Below the pieces are notes generated by a model. That model did not search any database. It was not told where the DNA came from and worked only from the letters and a program-made list of their open reading frames with translations. The position numbers were made by a program, and so were the translations under genes. Positions 17,801 through 29,500 of a stretch of 64,000 nucleotides of DNA are shown one piece after another (positions within the stretch are counted from its first letter, which is position 1; every line of letters begins with the position of its first letter). Source of the stretch: Apricaphanius iberus (taxonomy: Eukaryota > Chordata > Actinopteri > Cyprinodontiformes > Aphaniidae). The stretch lies in NCBI GenBank assembly GCA_028564705.1, contig JAPXFQ010002758.1:868001-932000 (forward strand). The letters are read 5' to 3'.

Positions 17801-20619
17801 TTAGCTTTCTGATGTGACATTTTCGATGATCTGCCCAAAGATGGTTTAGGTTTTATTTTGTTTTTCTAACTGTTTGACTGCGACCGCACGGCTTTGCATA
17901 GCGGTGTGGAAGTTTTTTGCCTTCCATTATTGTACACATGCGCGAAAATACCACGATGAAAACAATAACATTCAACGTGTCTTTACCATAGACTGTAAAA
18001 AAGACAAGACTACGACTGTATGTCTCCGAGCACGCATCAGAGCGTATTACAAAATCACGTTGGGGCAAGCACTCCATGTGTCCATTGTTATGTTAGGAAC
18101 CAAAGAGCAGGACAACCTGTGGTCTGAACTAGAAGGAGAAAACACCAAACCTGATGCAATGCATAGCTGAGGAAGACTATGGCGTAGTAGTAAAGTGGGA
18201 ATCCTCCTTCTTGTCTCACGCTGGGGGTCCACCACACCAGCAGCGCGTACTCGAGTCCGATAAGCAACCTGCACAACAGAACGGGACCCCGCTAAATTCC
18301 GGCTTACTGCAAACAAACGGGTGAGGTGATTTTCTGTATGTGGGTGAGACCCCCCTACCGGAACGGGAATGCTTTGTAAAAGACGTCAAGGGGCCGGGGC
18401 CCTGCCGTGTATTTGCTGATGATCACTGGCAGGAGGATCTGCAGAGGCACCATGGGCACCGCCAGGAGAGCCAGCTGCTCTTTGGGGACTCCAGCCTCCA
18501 CCAGCTTCAGGCCTGTAACGGCGTCCGCCGCGGAGAAACCGATCTAAAGCAAAACAGAAACAAAACGATCAAAAGGCATTTTCATCGAGAACTTTCTCCG
18601 GATACAAACGACGCCGATCGTTCCCTCCGCTAACAGCCACTTACTTTGGCGGTGAGGAGGAGGGAACAAAAGGTGAAGACGGTGGGCATCTTGACGATCG
18701 AAAACAGGAGCTTGTAGGTTTCTGTGACACCCTGAGTCTGTTCAGGGGCGTTCCTCCTCCCTCTGCCGTGATCGTTCTCCCTTTTAAAGATGGCCACCAG
18801 GGTGGTGGAAACGAGGAACATCATCCCCCAAAAAAACAAAAAATCTGCAGCAGAAGAGCAAAAGTTTCACTTGATTCGGTATCTTTAATCTAGCAATGAA
18901 AAAATAAATAAATCTGAAATTGAAAAGAATAAATCATTCTTTTCATTCAAAAACCGCAATCATCTTTGGTAGGTGTCTAGCTGTCACTACGCTGACATCC
19001 GAGGTTTATTTAAAGGAATATTCCATCCCTACGTAAAGATTTGTCTGTTGCCATATTCCCAAGAGTTAGATAAGGGAGAAAAAAAGCTTTTTGTAACCAG
19101 CCCAGTAATTCCCCTGATCTAGCAGCAGTCTATTTGCTGTAGCGTAGCATAAACGAGTGTAAATAAATGGGAACTACTAGCATGTTAGTAGATCTCACTT
19201 ACTAGGGGTGGAATATTCCTTTAAAATGAATCTGATTCCCCATAATAGATGATAGGTGTGTAACAGCCAAGACTAAATGTTGAAACAGAGTCAAAATGTG
19301 GTTAAAAGAAGTGTTAGTGTAAAGGTGTGCCCCCTTAAGCAACCAGATAATTACAGCTTTTTTTTAACCACCACCACTGTTCACAGATTTCTTTGATTCT
19401 CCTTGGAGTTATGCAGAAAAAGTTAAACTTTTTAAAAATAATTTATTGTGGACTGATAAGAACATAGGAATTGAAAAAGAGTGTGAACACTTATGAGGTC
19501 TGCCGTACCTGGCAGGGTGACGATCCCTGTGTCTTTGGGCACTAATCTCAGGTACTTGTTGCAAAATTCAGGAGACTCCAGAGCCAGGAAGAGCACATTC
19601 CCCAAGAAGTAGCCGGCCGTCTGGCCTACAGAGTTACAGGTAGATGCGTAGCCCACATTTTCCCTGGATAGCATGGTGAGAGCCCAGCCATCCACAGCTA
19701 TATCCTAGCATACAGAAAGAGCGGAATAGGACGTTTTGAGTGCATTTGTCCATCAATGTATATACTTATACCATCTATTTTTTTTTTTAGCATAAGTATT
19801 CATATAATGTCCATTTTTTTCTTTATTTGACTGATTTTCGGGACAGACAAGTAAAAAATTAGACATATTCTTTTCCTTTTATTTCAGAACTATGTCCTAT
19901 TTTTTTGGAAGGGTGAAAAAAGTGAAAAGTTAGAGAATATTTTGGTGACCTGTGTGGCTGCCAGGAAGGCGAGCATGAAGAAGGCGGCAGTGAGCATGAC
20001 CACGTTGGGTCCCTTCTCACTCTGCAGCAGCGAGGTGACGGTTACAGAAAGGTAGAGCATGAACAGGCCCAGCAAGTACTGAGTGGGCACCAGCCACGAT
20101 TTCCTGCAGAAAAAACACAGGAGAGATGGAGTACAGAGACAAAAAAACAAAACCACGGCGGGCTTTTATATCAGCATCGTCCCGGCTTAAGGTGCTGTCT
20201 TACCTTCTCCCAAACCTGCTGAAGTAGAGGGCATCCACCAACGGTGCCCAGAAGAGCTTCAGGCTGAACGGCCAAAAGACGAAGCTGAAGAAGGCTTGGT
20301 CTCTGTAGCTGACACTCTTGCTCTGTAAGATCAGGGGGATGCTGCCAGCCAGTCCCAAGGGAATCCCCTGCAGCACATAGAGGAACAGGAGAAGTAAGAT
20401 ATTCCCCAGTTCGCCACGGATCCCCGGTCGGAGCCGGTGACGCCTACTGTCCTCTGAATCCGAGCTCCTGAGGAGGCCATCTGCCTCCCCCTCCATCTCC
20501 AGCTCAGGGGAGCTCGTCTCCTCTCTGTCCATAGAGCCGCCGTGCTCAGGCAGGGTGGATGCACCTGCTACTCTCCTCTGCCGTCCGTTCCTGCGTGTGG
20601 TTAAATCTGAGGGCTCCAT
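14835..20619 (-). CDS. slc33a1: Acetyl-coenzyme A transporter 1, 8 coding exons
   Basis: Multi-pass ER-membrane protein of the major facilitator type that imports acetyl-CoA for lumenal acetylation of proteins and gangliosides. Coding exons in transcript order: 20619-20204, 20103-19950, 19704-19509, 18844-18645, 18543-18359, 18268-18151, 15327-15112, 15002-14835. They total 1653 nt, giving 550 residues plus TGA (human about 549), with every junction GT-AG and in frame. Landmarks: acidic soluble N-terminus (MEPSDLTTRR...), first membrane segment ILLLLFLYVLQGIPLGLAGS, then SFVFWPFSLKLFWAPLVDA, DGWALTMLSRENVGYAS, DFLFFWGMMFLVSTTLVAIF, GLEYALLVWWTP, DPLIGGTYMTLLNT and GGNWPSTLALWMVDPLTSKEC. The last exon gives GYYVESVVC and a basic tail. 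The start at 20619 was chosen because it gives the family length. A splice acceptor at 20661/20662 shows that the ATG exon begins with 5' UTR, so a non-coding first exon must lie upstream (a candidate donor is at 21098/21097). No defects seen. Confidence 0.95.
16114..16311 (-). mobile_element. tRNA-derived SINE with perfect target-site duplication
   Basis: Read on the minus strand, it starts with a tRNA-like head holding an A-box-like GTGGCGCAGTGGTTAGAGC and a B-box-like GGTTTAAATCCC (RNA polymerase III promoter elements), followed by a tRNA-unrelated body and an A-rich tail (T run at 16114-16132 on +). GACTACATG at 16105-16113 and 16312-16320 is a perfect 9-bp target-site duplication. It lies within intron 6 of slc33a1, in the same orientation as the gene. 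Confidence 0.9.
16800..17810 (+). pseudogene. THAP-domain transposase relic with diverged internal direct repeat
   Basis: Near 16848-16960, broken frames read as a THAP-type zinc finger start (MVNMCSAVGCRNRRK, then out of frame a piece like RFPADE), the N-terminal DNA-binding fold of P-element and Kolobok-type transposases. Downstream, about 17040-17205 and 17640-17795 are diverged direct copies of one segment sharing tgtagatatct, tggtggt and agtctggaagc-like blocks. Limits are uncertain. It lies in slc33a1 intron 6. Confidence 0.5.
19014..19220. mobile_element. TTAA-flanked MITE with near-perfect terminal inverted repeats
   Basis: The left end AGGAATATTCCATCCCTA and the reverse complement of the right end, AGGAATATTCCACCCCTA, differ at one base. 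TTAA stands on both sides (19010-19013 and 19221-19224). It is 207 bp, non-coding and lies in intron 3 of slc33a1. TTAA duplication points to a piggyBac-like or Kolobok-like source. Confidence 0.8.
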
Positions 20620-20661
20620 GACGGAGCTGAGGGCATCAAACCTGCTGTGCCCGCAAGATAT

Positions 20662-23600
20662 CTGCAGGAAGAAAGCAGAAATACTAGTGAAATGGCTAAA
20701 CGGAGTCGACATTAAGTCTGTTTTTTTCTGTGAAAATAAGCTCTGAATATATCATGGCTGAATAGGGAACTGTAAAAAAAGGTATTCAAATCCATTGAAA
20801 AGAAATGCAAGCAGGAAACACACTCAGAAGCATTTTCGATTTGAGGTGTGGGAAGAATCATTAAAAGGTGCTACAGTACGAAAAATGGCAAGAAAACATC
20901 CATTGATCTCTAACAGGAAGTTTAATTATACGCTAAAAGCAAGTGAAAATGTAACATTTAAAATTTGCTGCTGTCACATTGGGGCCTTTTGAAAGTAAAT
21001 AATCTTGTTCAGTAATAAACATCCAGAATAAACCCATAGACGCGCAAAAAAATCATGCATGGAAGGAGAAAAGCAAATCAGATTGATTCATGTGTACCTG
21101 GTGATGACAGCATGCCAAAGCAGAGACGAACAAAATAAGCGGAATGAGTGAGCCAATCAGCGGCTTGATTCACTACACTGCTCAGGTACAACACGGTAAC
21201 ATCCTAACAGAGGAAAAGGACAGGAGAAGTAAAGAGACTACCGTTTAACTTAGAAAAAACATCGGAGGACCAAAACATAGAGAAGCCGAGAAAAGCGCGT
21301 TGTGCAACACGGAAATGTCTCCGGGTACCTTCAGCTGACGTGTCTGAAAAGCGTCAATGCAGTTCCTACTTTTTCCCAACCCCCAATCCTAACATGTGGT
21401 TTTTACCACGGAAGGAAGGAAAGATAAATCCCATGGCCAGAAAAGGGAAAAAAGAACATAATACTGCATAGACACTAAAAATAATAATAAGAATAATAAT
21501 TATATATATAAACTGCAAGCTCAAATAGTTGTTCAGAATTTTGACTATTCATTAAATTTGGACAACAACAACAACAACAACTACTACTACTACTACTACT
21601 ATTACTAATAATAATAATGATAATGTTTAAAAGTATGTCTAATGGCAGGAAAGAAAGACATGAATAAAAATCTAAACTTCTTATGAATTTGATAGTTGTT
21701 CTCATTCTTTAATTTCTAACCCCTTATATACATACATTGATGCTTTAGTCCTTCCTCACCATTTTTAAACTGTATTTATGTTGCTTATTAGGATATTTCA
21801 TGTTGGTCCTGTTTAATTTATTGACTAATATCATCATTATTGGAAGCTACTTTAAACGTATTCACATTTATGATGTTCCAATTCAGCAAAAATAAATGAC
21901 TGAAATGAAGGCATGAATAAAAAATTATTTTGCAGTGAAATGTTTCTTAGTTTCTTTTGAATAGTGACCAGTTCACTGATTAACAGGGGGTACTTTCTTT
22001 AATCTGTTGTTTAAATTTAAAATGAACAGGAATATATGCACAATCAGATATGCTCCTGATGAAGAACAAACCTGGTCAGAGCGCAGTGATACTGATTTTA
22101 TTCAAAATGCTATTTTAAATCAATTCTCTTGAAATAGTTTTCCTGCTTATCCTTATTGTTATTTTCTTTATTTTATTTTATCTATTGTTTTCAGACTAGG
22201 ATCTTTTCTTTGAAAGCAGGAATTCTGAAAAATGCCAGCCTAAGACAAACAAAAAGAGGACCTGTGAGACAATAAAAGAAACCAATTTCTTGTCTTCCTA
22301 TATTAGTTAACTATAACTTTACTTCACATCCAGTCATTAAACCAAAAATGTTATTTATACAAATTTAATTTCATCCTAAAACAATATTTAAAAGTTTTTG
22401 TATTTATTTGTGCTTAATCTAGTTGTTACCGAGACATGGCGACGTAAATATTACTTTATGATTTACTTCTAGGCAATCTGCATGTCTTCCTATCTTAGTT
22501 AGGGTCATGATGTACCCATGACCCCACATTAAATTAAGATGTAATGAATAACGACATGCTCTGCCTTGTGGGTTGGTGTGAGCCCATGTGAAGTTGCTTA
22601 GCCCAACAGCAAACATGTGACAACACACAGGCACATTTTTAAATGCCACAGCATGTGATGAAAGGACCACCGTAAAGCGGCCATTACAGCCACTGATCGA
22701 TGATACAGTATGTGTCAGTTTCTCAGAAGGAAGGAAGGAATGCTTTTAAAAGACGGCAGTGCACCATATTTTACCCCACATAACTGCTATTTCACTAGAA
22801 CTTTTGATCAACTTTATCTAAATTATTATATGTTTAGGGATTTTTATTTACCTCTCCATCTATTATATACTTATCTGATGTATCAAATACTCTGCAGACA
22901 TTTTGTTTGTGAAATAATTTCTAGAAAAGCGATAGCTGTTAAAGTGCAACAAATACCAAAAATTATTATTATTATTATTTAAAGTGGTTTGTATTAAATT
23001 CTGAGGAAGGATCCCACAAGGTAATCCAACTTCCATAGTATAAACAGACTGGATAAGTCAGGGGAAGTCCTGCCCCTCAGAGGCCAATGTCGGAGACTAT
23101 TTGGCCTTCAGGTAGGACCTTGTTTGAAACCATCCTCCACTTGGATGATACTTGTGTGAATTTAGGGAAAACCTTATATAATATCTTTGCGCAACATAAT
23201 CTAATCTGCATTAGCTGTGCAAAATGCTTATGTTTGGATTAACTCCTTTCTGCCAAAGCCGGATGAGTTCACATTTTAGCTTCTTTTTGAGGAAAAATAA
23301 AATGAGCAAGAAAAAAAGAAATATTATCCAGTTTGTTTGTAAGACATCTCATAGATCCATCAATGCTCCTAGCACACTGCAAAGTTACCTCCAACAGGTT
23401 ATGTTTTCGCTAGGGTTTGCTTTTCTGTCTATCTGTTAGATACATAACTCAAAAACTTACAGGTGGATTCTGATATTATTTTTTTAGGAAATGTCTGCAG
23501 TGGATCACCATCTGGGGGGCAGAGGTAGAGTGGGACGGAGCTGCCTTAGCAGAGGTCTGCACTCTACAAGTGACTTTCCTGTTGTAAATGTGAAAGCGCT

Positions 23601-24488
23601 TTTGAAAAAGGCTAAAGTTGAAATTTTAAAGAGACTTTTTGACTTTTTTATTTTTCCACAAGAGCCATTAAAATTCGAACTGGACACAAATTGGCCTGAT
23701 TCAGATGGATGAAAAATAAATTTGTGTAGGTTTATGTCTAATCAATTAACCAAAACCACGGGTTCAGGGACTTTTGATTAGTTCTATAGATAAACACTGA
23801 TCAGATACTAGTAACTCCCTAGGCCATCAGTTTTAAAGCGCTGGTTATTAAATGTTCCACATTATGGGGCTGTTATCATATCTCACTGTTCAAGCTTCCA
23901 TTCTGTTTTGCATCTTCTGACATTTTATTACAGACAAATTTTCTGAAATATGAAAGTAGGCTGGTTATATTTCCAAAACACATATTTAAGAATATTTCCT
24001 AACTTCTAAAGCACCTTGAATCCCCTTGTTGTAAAACATTCGCTATACAAATAAAATCCTGAAATTATAAAAAAATAAAAATCCTACAGTCATAAAACAA
24101 GGTCTTGGCAGTTTTTATTTTATTTTTTAAAGTAGCTAAAAAGGCTAAAGGAAAATGAAACATGTTTTGTACCAAGAAGTTCCTGGCGCCTTCTATCACT
24201 GCGGGATTGTAGATCTTTGCTGTGAGAAGAAATGAGGCTCAGAGGCTCTAAGAGCAAACAACCGTTTTTCTACATGTACATGTAAATGATCACTGCACCA
24301 AAAAGATAATCAAAAATGGTAAATGTTCAATGAACTCCAAAGTAACGTGTTACAATTTGACATCCCAAAAATGCATAGTCTTTCTACAAGTAACAGTACT
24401 TACAGTATCCTGGACCTTTTACACTACAGCAAAATTTAATTGCATATTTCATGAGTAAAATGTACAAATAATTATACTTTCTAATGTA
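20662..24488. other. Intergenic region between slc33a1 and gmps, first part
   Basis: This should contain the slc33a1 5' UTR exon and promoter (roughly 21090-21400, inferred from a minus-strand splice donor at 21098 and a locally higher GC content). Trinucleotide microsatellites (ACA, ACT, ATA) occur at about 21564-21620 and a short ATT run at about 22962-22980. No other gene recognised. Confidence 0.4.
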
Positions 24489-25910
24489 GAGTGCCTTGCA
24501 AAACCGCTCATACTCCTTAAACTACAAATATCACTTTAGTTACTGCATGCTTAGAAGTTTTTGTCTTATCGTGTGTTTGCAGAAAGTACTACAGCAATTT
24601 CCTGATGTTGTGAATCTGCTCAACATTTGACAACAAAACCTTTCTGATACTGAAAGAAAACTTCAGTTCATTTAATTGCAATTTTATCTGACAGACCAAA
24701 ACAGCTCTGTATAACTCTCAAGTGGTTTTCAACATTTTGTAACATTTTGTCAAACTAAAAGTATGACAACTGTGGTATTCATTTTTATTACTGTCACACA
24801 AATCGTCCTGCAGGATTGAACCATATTCAGCACTGTCTTCTCTCCAAATGTGACCAGCTTCAATGTTTCTGCTGAAGAAAAGCATCCCCACATGTGTTGA
24901 TAATTCATTCAAAGTGATGTTTACTGTTATTTTCTGCCAGGTTCATGACATGGAGTGACAAAATTACTATCCAACTGAAATGTGTATCTCTGCAGCTCCT
25001 CCAGAGTTACTGCATGTTTTTGTCTGCTTCTCTGATTAATGCCGTCGACGGCCTGTTAAGTTAGCATGATGGCCTGGAGTTCCTGCTGATCAGGGATCTT
25101 TAGAGACGTTCAAAACTCGGGACATTTTTTTTAAACCTAAATCTTTTTTAAATATCTCCACAATCTTATTCTTGATTTTTCTGCTGTGGTCCTCCGTCTT
25201 CGTGATGCTGTTTTCATCACTTCACGGAACAACTGCATGCACAGGTATATCTAAAAAAAAAAAATCTGTATATCCAGAAAATTTGAACATTACATAATAC
25301 CAATAAAATAAGTTAATTTTTAGCAAATACTGTTAGCCTTCTGATTAGTATGTTCATTTCTGAGCACTTTCTTGGTTGGGCCTCATTTTGCATGTATTAC
25401 TGTATCAAAGCAGCGTGGCATGGAGACAATCAGCCTGTCGCATCCTATTTGTGTCGTCCACATTTTTTTAGATGTTATTGTATACTGAGTTTTAATTAGT
25501 TGACTCCAATCAGTTGAATCAAATACCTAATATAAATTCATTGGGAAAAAAAATCCTGCATTTCAGTTTAGGTGGTCTCCCTAAATTTCCCTTAGGTTTA
25601 AATGGGCATCTGCATGGTTGTCTCATAAACTGTGACCTATTCAAGGTGTACCTTGTATAGACAGTAACTAGATGGAGAGATAACAGAGTCCATGGGGCTT
25701 AATCATTCACACTTTTTGGCTTGTTTTTTTTCTTTTTCTTAAAAGCAAAAACTATATGTCTTTTTCCTGCTACTTCAGATAATCCAATACTGTGTGTTGG
25801 TCTTTCACACAAAATCCAAATAAATATGCACTGAGGTAGATTGCAACATGGAGAACATAAAACATTTCAGTGAGTGTAGATACTTTTTCAAACACTTTCT
25901 ATAAGTCATT
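24489..25910 (-). mobile_element. Degenerate near-full-length Tc1/mariner-like transposon
   Basis: The left end (agtgccttgcaaaaccgctc) and the reverse complement of the right end (about 25880-25910, agaaagtgtttgaaaaagta) are diverged terminal inverted repeats of a common fish Tc1-like family. The minus-strand interior has the transposase segment read from CTGCAGCTCCTCCAGAGTTA at about 24992-25011, with many stops and frameshifts. At about 25540-25680 an unrelated repeat fragment may interrupt it. Dead element. Confidence 0.6.
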
Positions 25911-26248
25911 TAATTCTTTTTTTGTAATATTTCAGACCTGGAGAAAAATTCTACAAAAATGTACCCAGTAGTTGAAATATTTAAATGAATGAACTTTTTT
26001 GCTAAAACTTTGGGCAAAAAAAAAAAAATAAAAGCAGAAAAAAAATCTAAATACTGCAGTCTCTACCTTCACAGTTTTGTTGCTTTTTTGGGGGTGGAAG
26101 GTGTTGGGAAGTTTTTTTCTGGTGTGTGTGTGTGTCCTGTACGGTAGTAAAATATTTTAAGGAATGCAAAATGTTTTACAACAACAGGTCGAATTTCCCC
26201 CCCCCCCCCAGTCAAATGGTAGAGTAACTGTAGGCTATACTGCATTGT

Positions 26249-26253
<5 letters not shown>

Positions 26254-26291
<38 letters not shown>
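26254..26291. repeat. (TA)n microsatellite upstream of gmps
   Basis: An uninterrupted run of about 19 TA units ending some 260 bp before the gmps start codon. Confidence 0.95.
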
Positions 26292-26293
<2 letters not shown>

Positions 26294-26551
26294 TAAGTAA
26301 GTCATACTACCTTTATCCCCTCTTTTACTATCTGTTGAATTTCACTTGGCGCTCCACCCATGAAACAGTTAACGAAAATGCATTTCCCCTCCGGAGGTGG
26401 AGAAAGCGTAGCCTCACTAAATCCAGAAGTTTGCCCCTCCAACAGTAGTCGGCGTGCTGGTCCAGGAGCAAAGCGGCAGTCCTCTCTGTGAGACCTGGGA
26501 CAGCGAGACGAAGGGGGACAAGCTTTTCGACACTGAACACGGCGGCAGTTC
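26292..26551 (+). promoter_or_regulatory. Presumed gmps promoter and 5' UTR
   Basis: The roughly 250 bases before the ATG are more GC-rich than the flanking DNA, in contrast to the AT-rich tract just upstream. GC-richness continues into intron 1, as at CpG-type housekeeping promoters. No TATA box is evident and the start site is not determined. Confidence 0.4.
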
Positions 26552-29500
26552 ATGGCTCTGTGCAACGGAGACAGCAAGGTCAGTGGAGAGGAAGGGACTC
26601 CGCGCCGCGGCTCTAGAACCGAGGGGCCCGGGTGACTTAACGTCTAAAGCAGTGAACCCGCGGTTTAGAAGCGGCCTCTGTGCACCTCAAGGGGGGAAAG
26701 TTAGTCAGCACGTTACGCTGAGGAGCAGGTAGTCCGCTGTGTGCCTGTTGCAGTTTCACATTTGCATGTCGCTCATAGCTGCTAACCAGCTACGCGTCAT
26801 ATATCTGGTGTACCCGACACGACGGAAGAGTGTATCATATTGTTTTCCACCTTTTGCGTCTTCATCCAGTGGGAGCCTGGAGCTCCAGGCGCGACGTGGG
26901 TTTTTAGCATAGCTCTGTTATATGAACCTGGCTGCTAACAGGCTAACGCTTCTGACTGGATTGAATCTTCTTCGCTCGCTAGCACGCTATGTTGGGGCTT
27001 TGCTAGCGAGCTTTAGCCGGACAGAATATGTCAGGACAGCACTGCTAAATGAGCAAATGAGGAGAAATAATGATTTATTTAAGCCACGGGTTCGGTTTAA
27101 AAATAAAACAAAACGCTACCTTGTTTGAGTCTCTTTTACTTTTTAAGGCTACTTTCTGGCAAGTTGAATTAAAATAACGTGGGTTAACTGTCACTCTGCT
27201 AACAATCTTGACTATGCTAGTTTGGTCAAAATTACAACTGACACACTGACTACTACCGTGATGGTAAGTACTTTTCCTATAAATATCATTGGTTATTTGT
27301 TGATTCTATCCCGTTTTAAGATATTAAAGCAGCATGTTGAGCATTTAGAAATCACTTTCCACGTGGGTCGACTTTCTAGTCTTACCGCTCTTTATGAGTT
27401 TGTTTTGTTATCGTTGGGTTGGCTGGTAGTTCCAACTCTGTGGAGCTGTTTGCTCCACAAGTAGAATACTAAAAAAACAAATGGTAAATAATGTGTCAAG
27501 ATCCTAGAGGTAAATATAACAGAGGGTGATTGTTTTTTTTTGTTTTTTTAAACAGCTGAACACCCCTTTAAGTAGTTGAAGCCCATTTTCTCCATGTTGT
27601 AAGGTTACAACCTGAAACTGGTGTGTTTTACTAGAAAAAATTATGCGATACACTAACACAAACTCTGAGTAGAAAGGCTTCTTGCAGCATTATATACCAC
27701 CACCGTATTTGATGGCGTTTATGGTGTGTCCAGATTGATGTCCAGTGTTTTGGATTTGTCTGACCAGATGTTTGCTGTTTCCTCTACGTGGCTTGGGAGC
27801 CTCGGTGGCTTCTTTGCAACTGCAAGCTCCCTTCTGAGGTGTCTTCTCTGCAGCTCCTCCAGAGTTACCATTGGATGCTCTTTTTGTTGAACTTCCCAGT
27901 TTAAACAGAGGGCCATGTCCAGCTAGATTAGCTGTCGTGCCATAACCATTACTTTTTCAGACCACCGCTAAAACGGCAAACTCCACGGGATGTTTAAAGC
28001 TTTGGCTAATCCTACATAACCAGACTCGAAAGTACAGTATTTGGAAGGTTTTTCTCTATTTTTCATGGTCATTTCCTCTCTCTCTATCAACATCCCTGTC
28101 TGAAATCCTCGTTTTGGCGTAGAAAATCGTAGTTCCTCTCCCTCTTTTGGCTCCCTGTTGACCAAACCAGAATGTACATTTAGGAAGCCGATCAAGCTAA
28201 CAACCATTGACTAGCTTGAGGTTTCACGTGATTCTTCTGAATGGCTGCAGCACGTTTTAAAAAGAGTGTCTGTCTGTGTTGCAGCTCACATGTTCTCCAT
28301 CACGTTCCGCCTATTATTGTGTCACATTTTCCAGGAGGAGGTCAAAGATGGAGTACAGAAAAGTTTAGGTGAAATTAACTTCCTTGTGCTGCCTATCGTG
28401 CAAAACTACCAACTTACTGTTGAGATACAGTTTTAAGTCTATATTTAATTTTTTTATAAGGACTCTTGCCGATTCTTCTCTTGTTAAAAGACCAGAAGAT
28501 GAACCGGCATCCATTTGAGATCTGTATCTGCGTCTGCATCCACAGCTGGAGATCAGCGCCTCAGAGCAGAATGGATCATGCGAGGGAGCAGTCGCGATCC
28601 TGGATGCAGGAGCGCAGTATGGGAAGGTGATTGACAGACGGGTGCGGGAGCTGTGTGTCCGCTCAGAGATTCTGCCTTTAGAGACCCCAGCTTTTGCAAT
28701 CAGAGAACAAGGTTACAGGTGAGAAGGCAAAACAGGGACTTTGTTTTATTACTTTAGTTTTTTGCTCTGTGGTTCTGTCTTAATTTTTGTTCTTCATCTT
28801 TCACTCTCCAGAGCAATCATCATTTCAGGAGGTCCAGCCTCTGTGTATGCAGAAGATGCACCCTGGTTCGACCCAGCCATATTCACCATAGGAAAGCCAA
28901 TCCTTGGGATTTGCTATGGGATGCAGGTACCTACTCCACTTTTTAAGAACGTGTGTTTAGAGCATATTTCTTCAGCCAGCAGACTTAATACCACACCATA
29001 ACTTAAGTCTGTGTATAGTTTTTTTTTACTCCGTTTATGATTGTGTGTTGGCTATAGATGATGAATAAAGTTTTTGGTGGTACAGTCCACAAAAAGAGCG
29101 TAAGGGAGGATGGAGTGTTCAACATTGCCCTGGACAACACATGTTCGCTTTACAGGTATTCACTTTTTAAAGCATTTTTATATGGATTGCCTGATGTATG
29201 CATACAGGATTTGACTGAGCCCTGAATATATGGAATACCTCGTGCTGTATGGCAAAACGCACTAAAATAATTCTTGCAAAAATATTGCTACTAAAGCTGT
29301 TATCATTGCGAATTTTGATATATATAATTTAAATGCTTCTCTTGGTTTACAGCAGTTGCTGTAGCACAGTTTTCCTCTGCTTTCAGTTTAAGTAAAGCCT
29401 ACTTATATTCCAGACTCGCGCCTAATTCACACCGGCTTTGGTGCGGATGCGGAGCTTCGTTAACTTTCCGCATCTGGTCTATTCTTTTCCAGACAGCGCG

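Noticed and set aside
21475..21705. Minus-strand frame with Ser and Cys runs
   Set aside because: It arises from ACT/ACA/ATA trinucleotide microsatellites.
26454..26732. 92-codon frame overlapping the first gmps exon
   Set aside because: It is a shadow frame of the GC-rich 5' end. The real frame starts at 26552 and splices at 26578.
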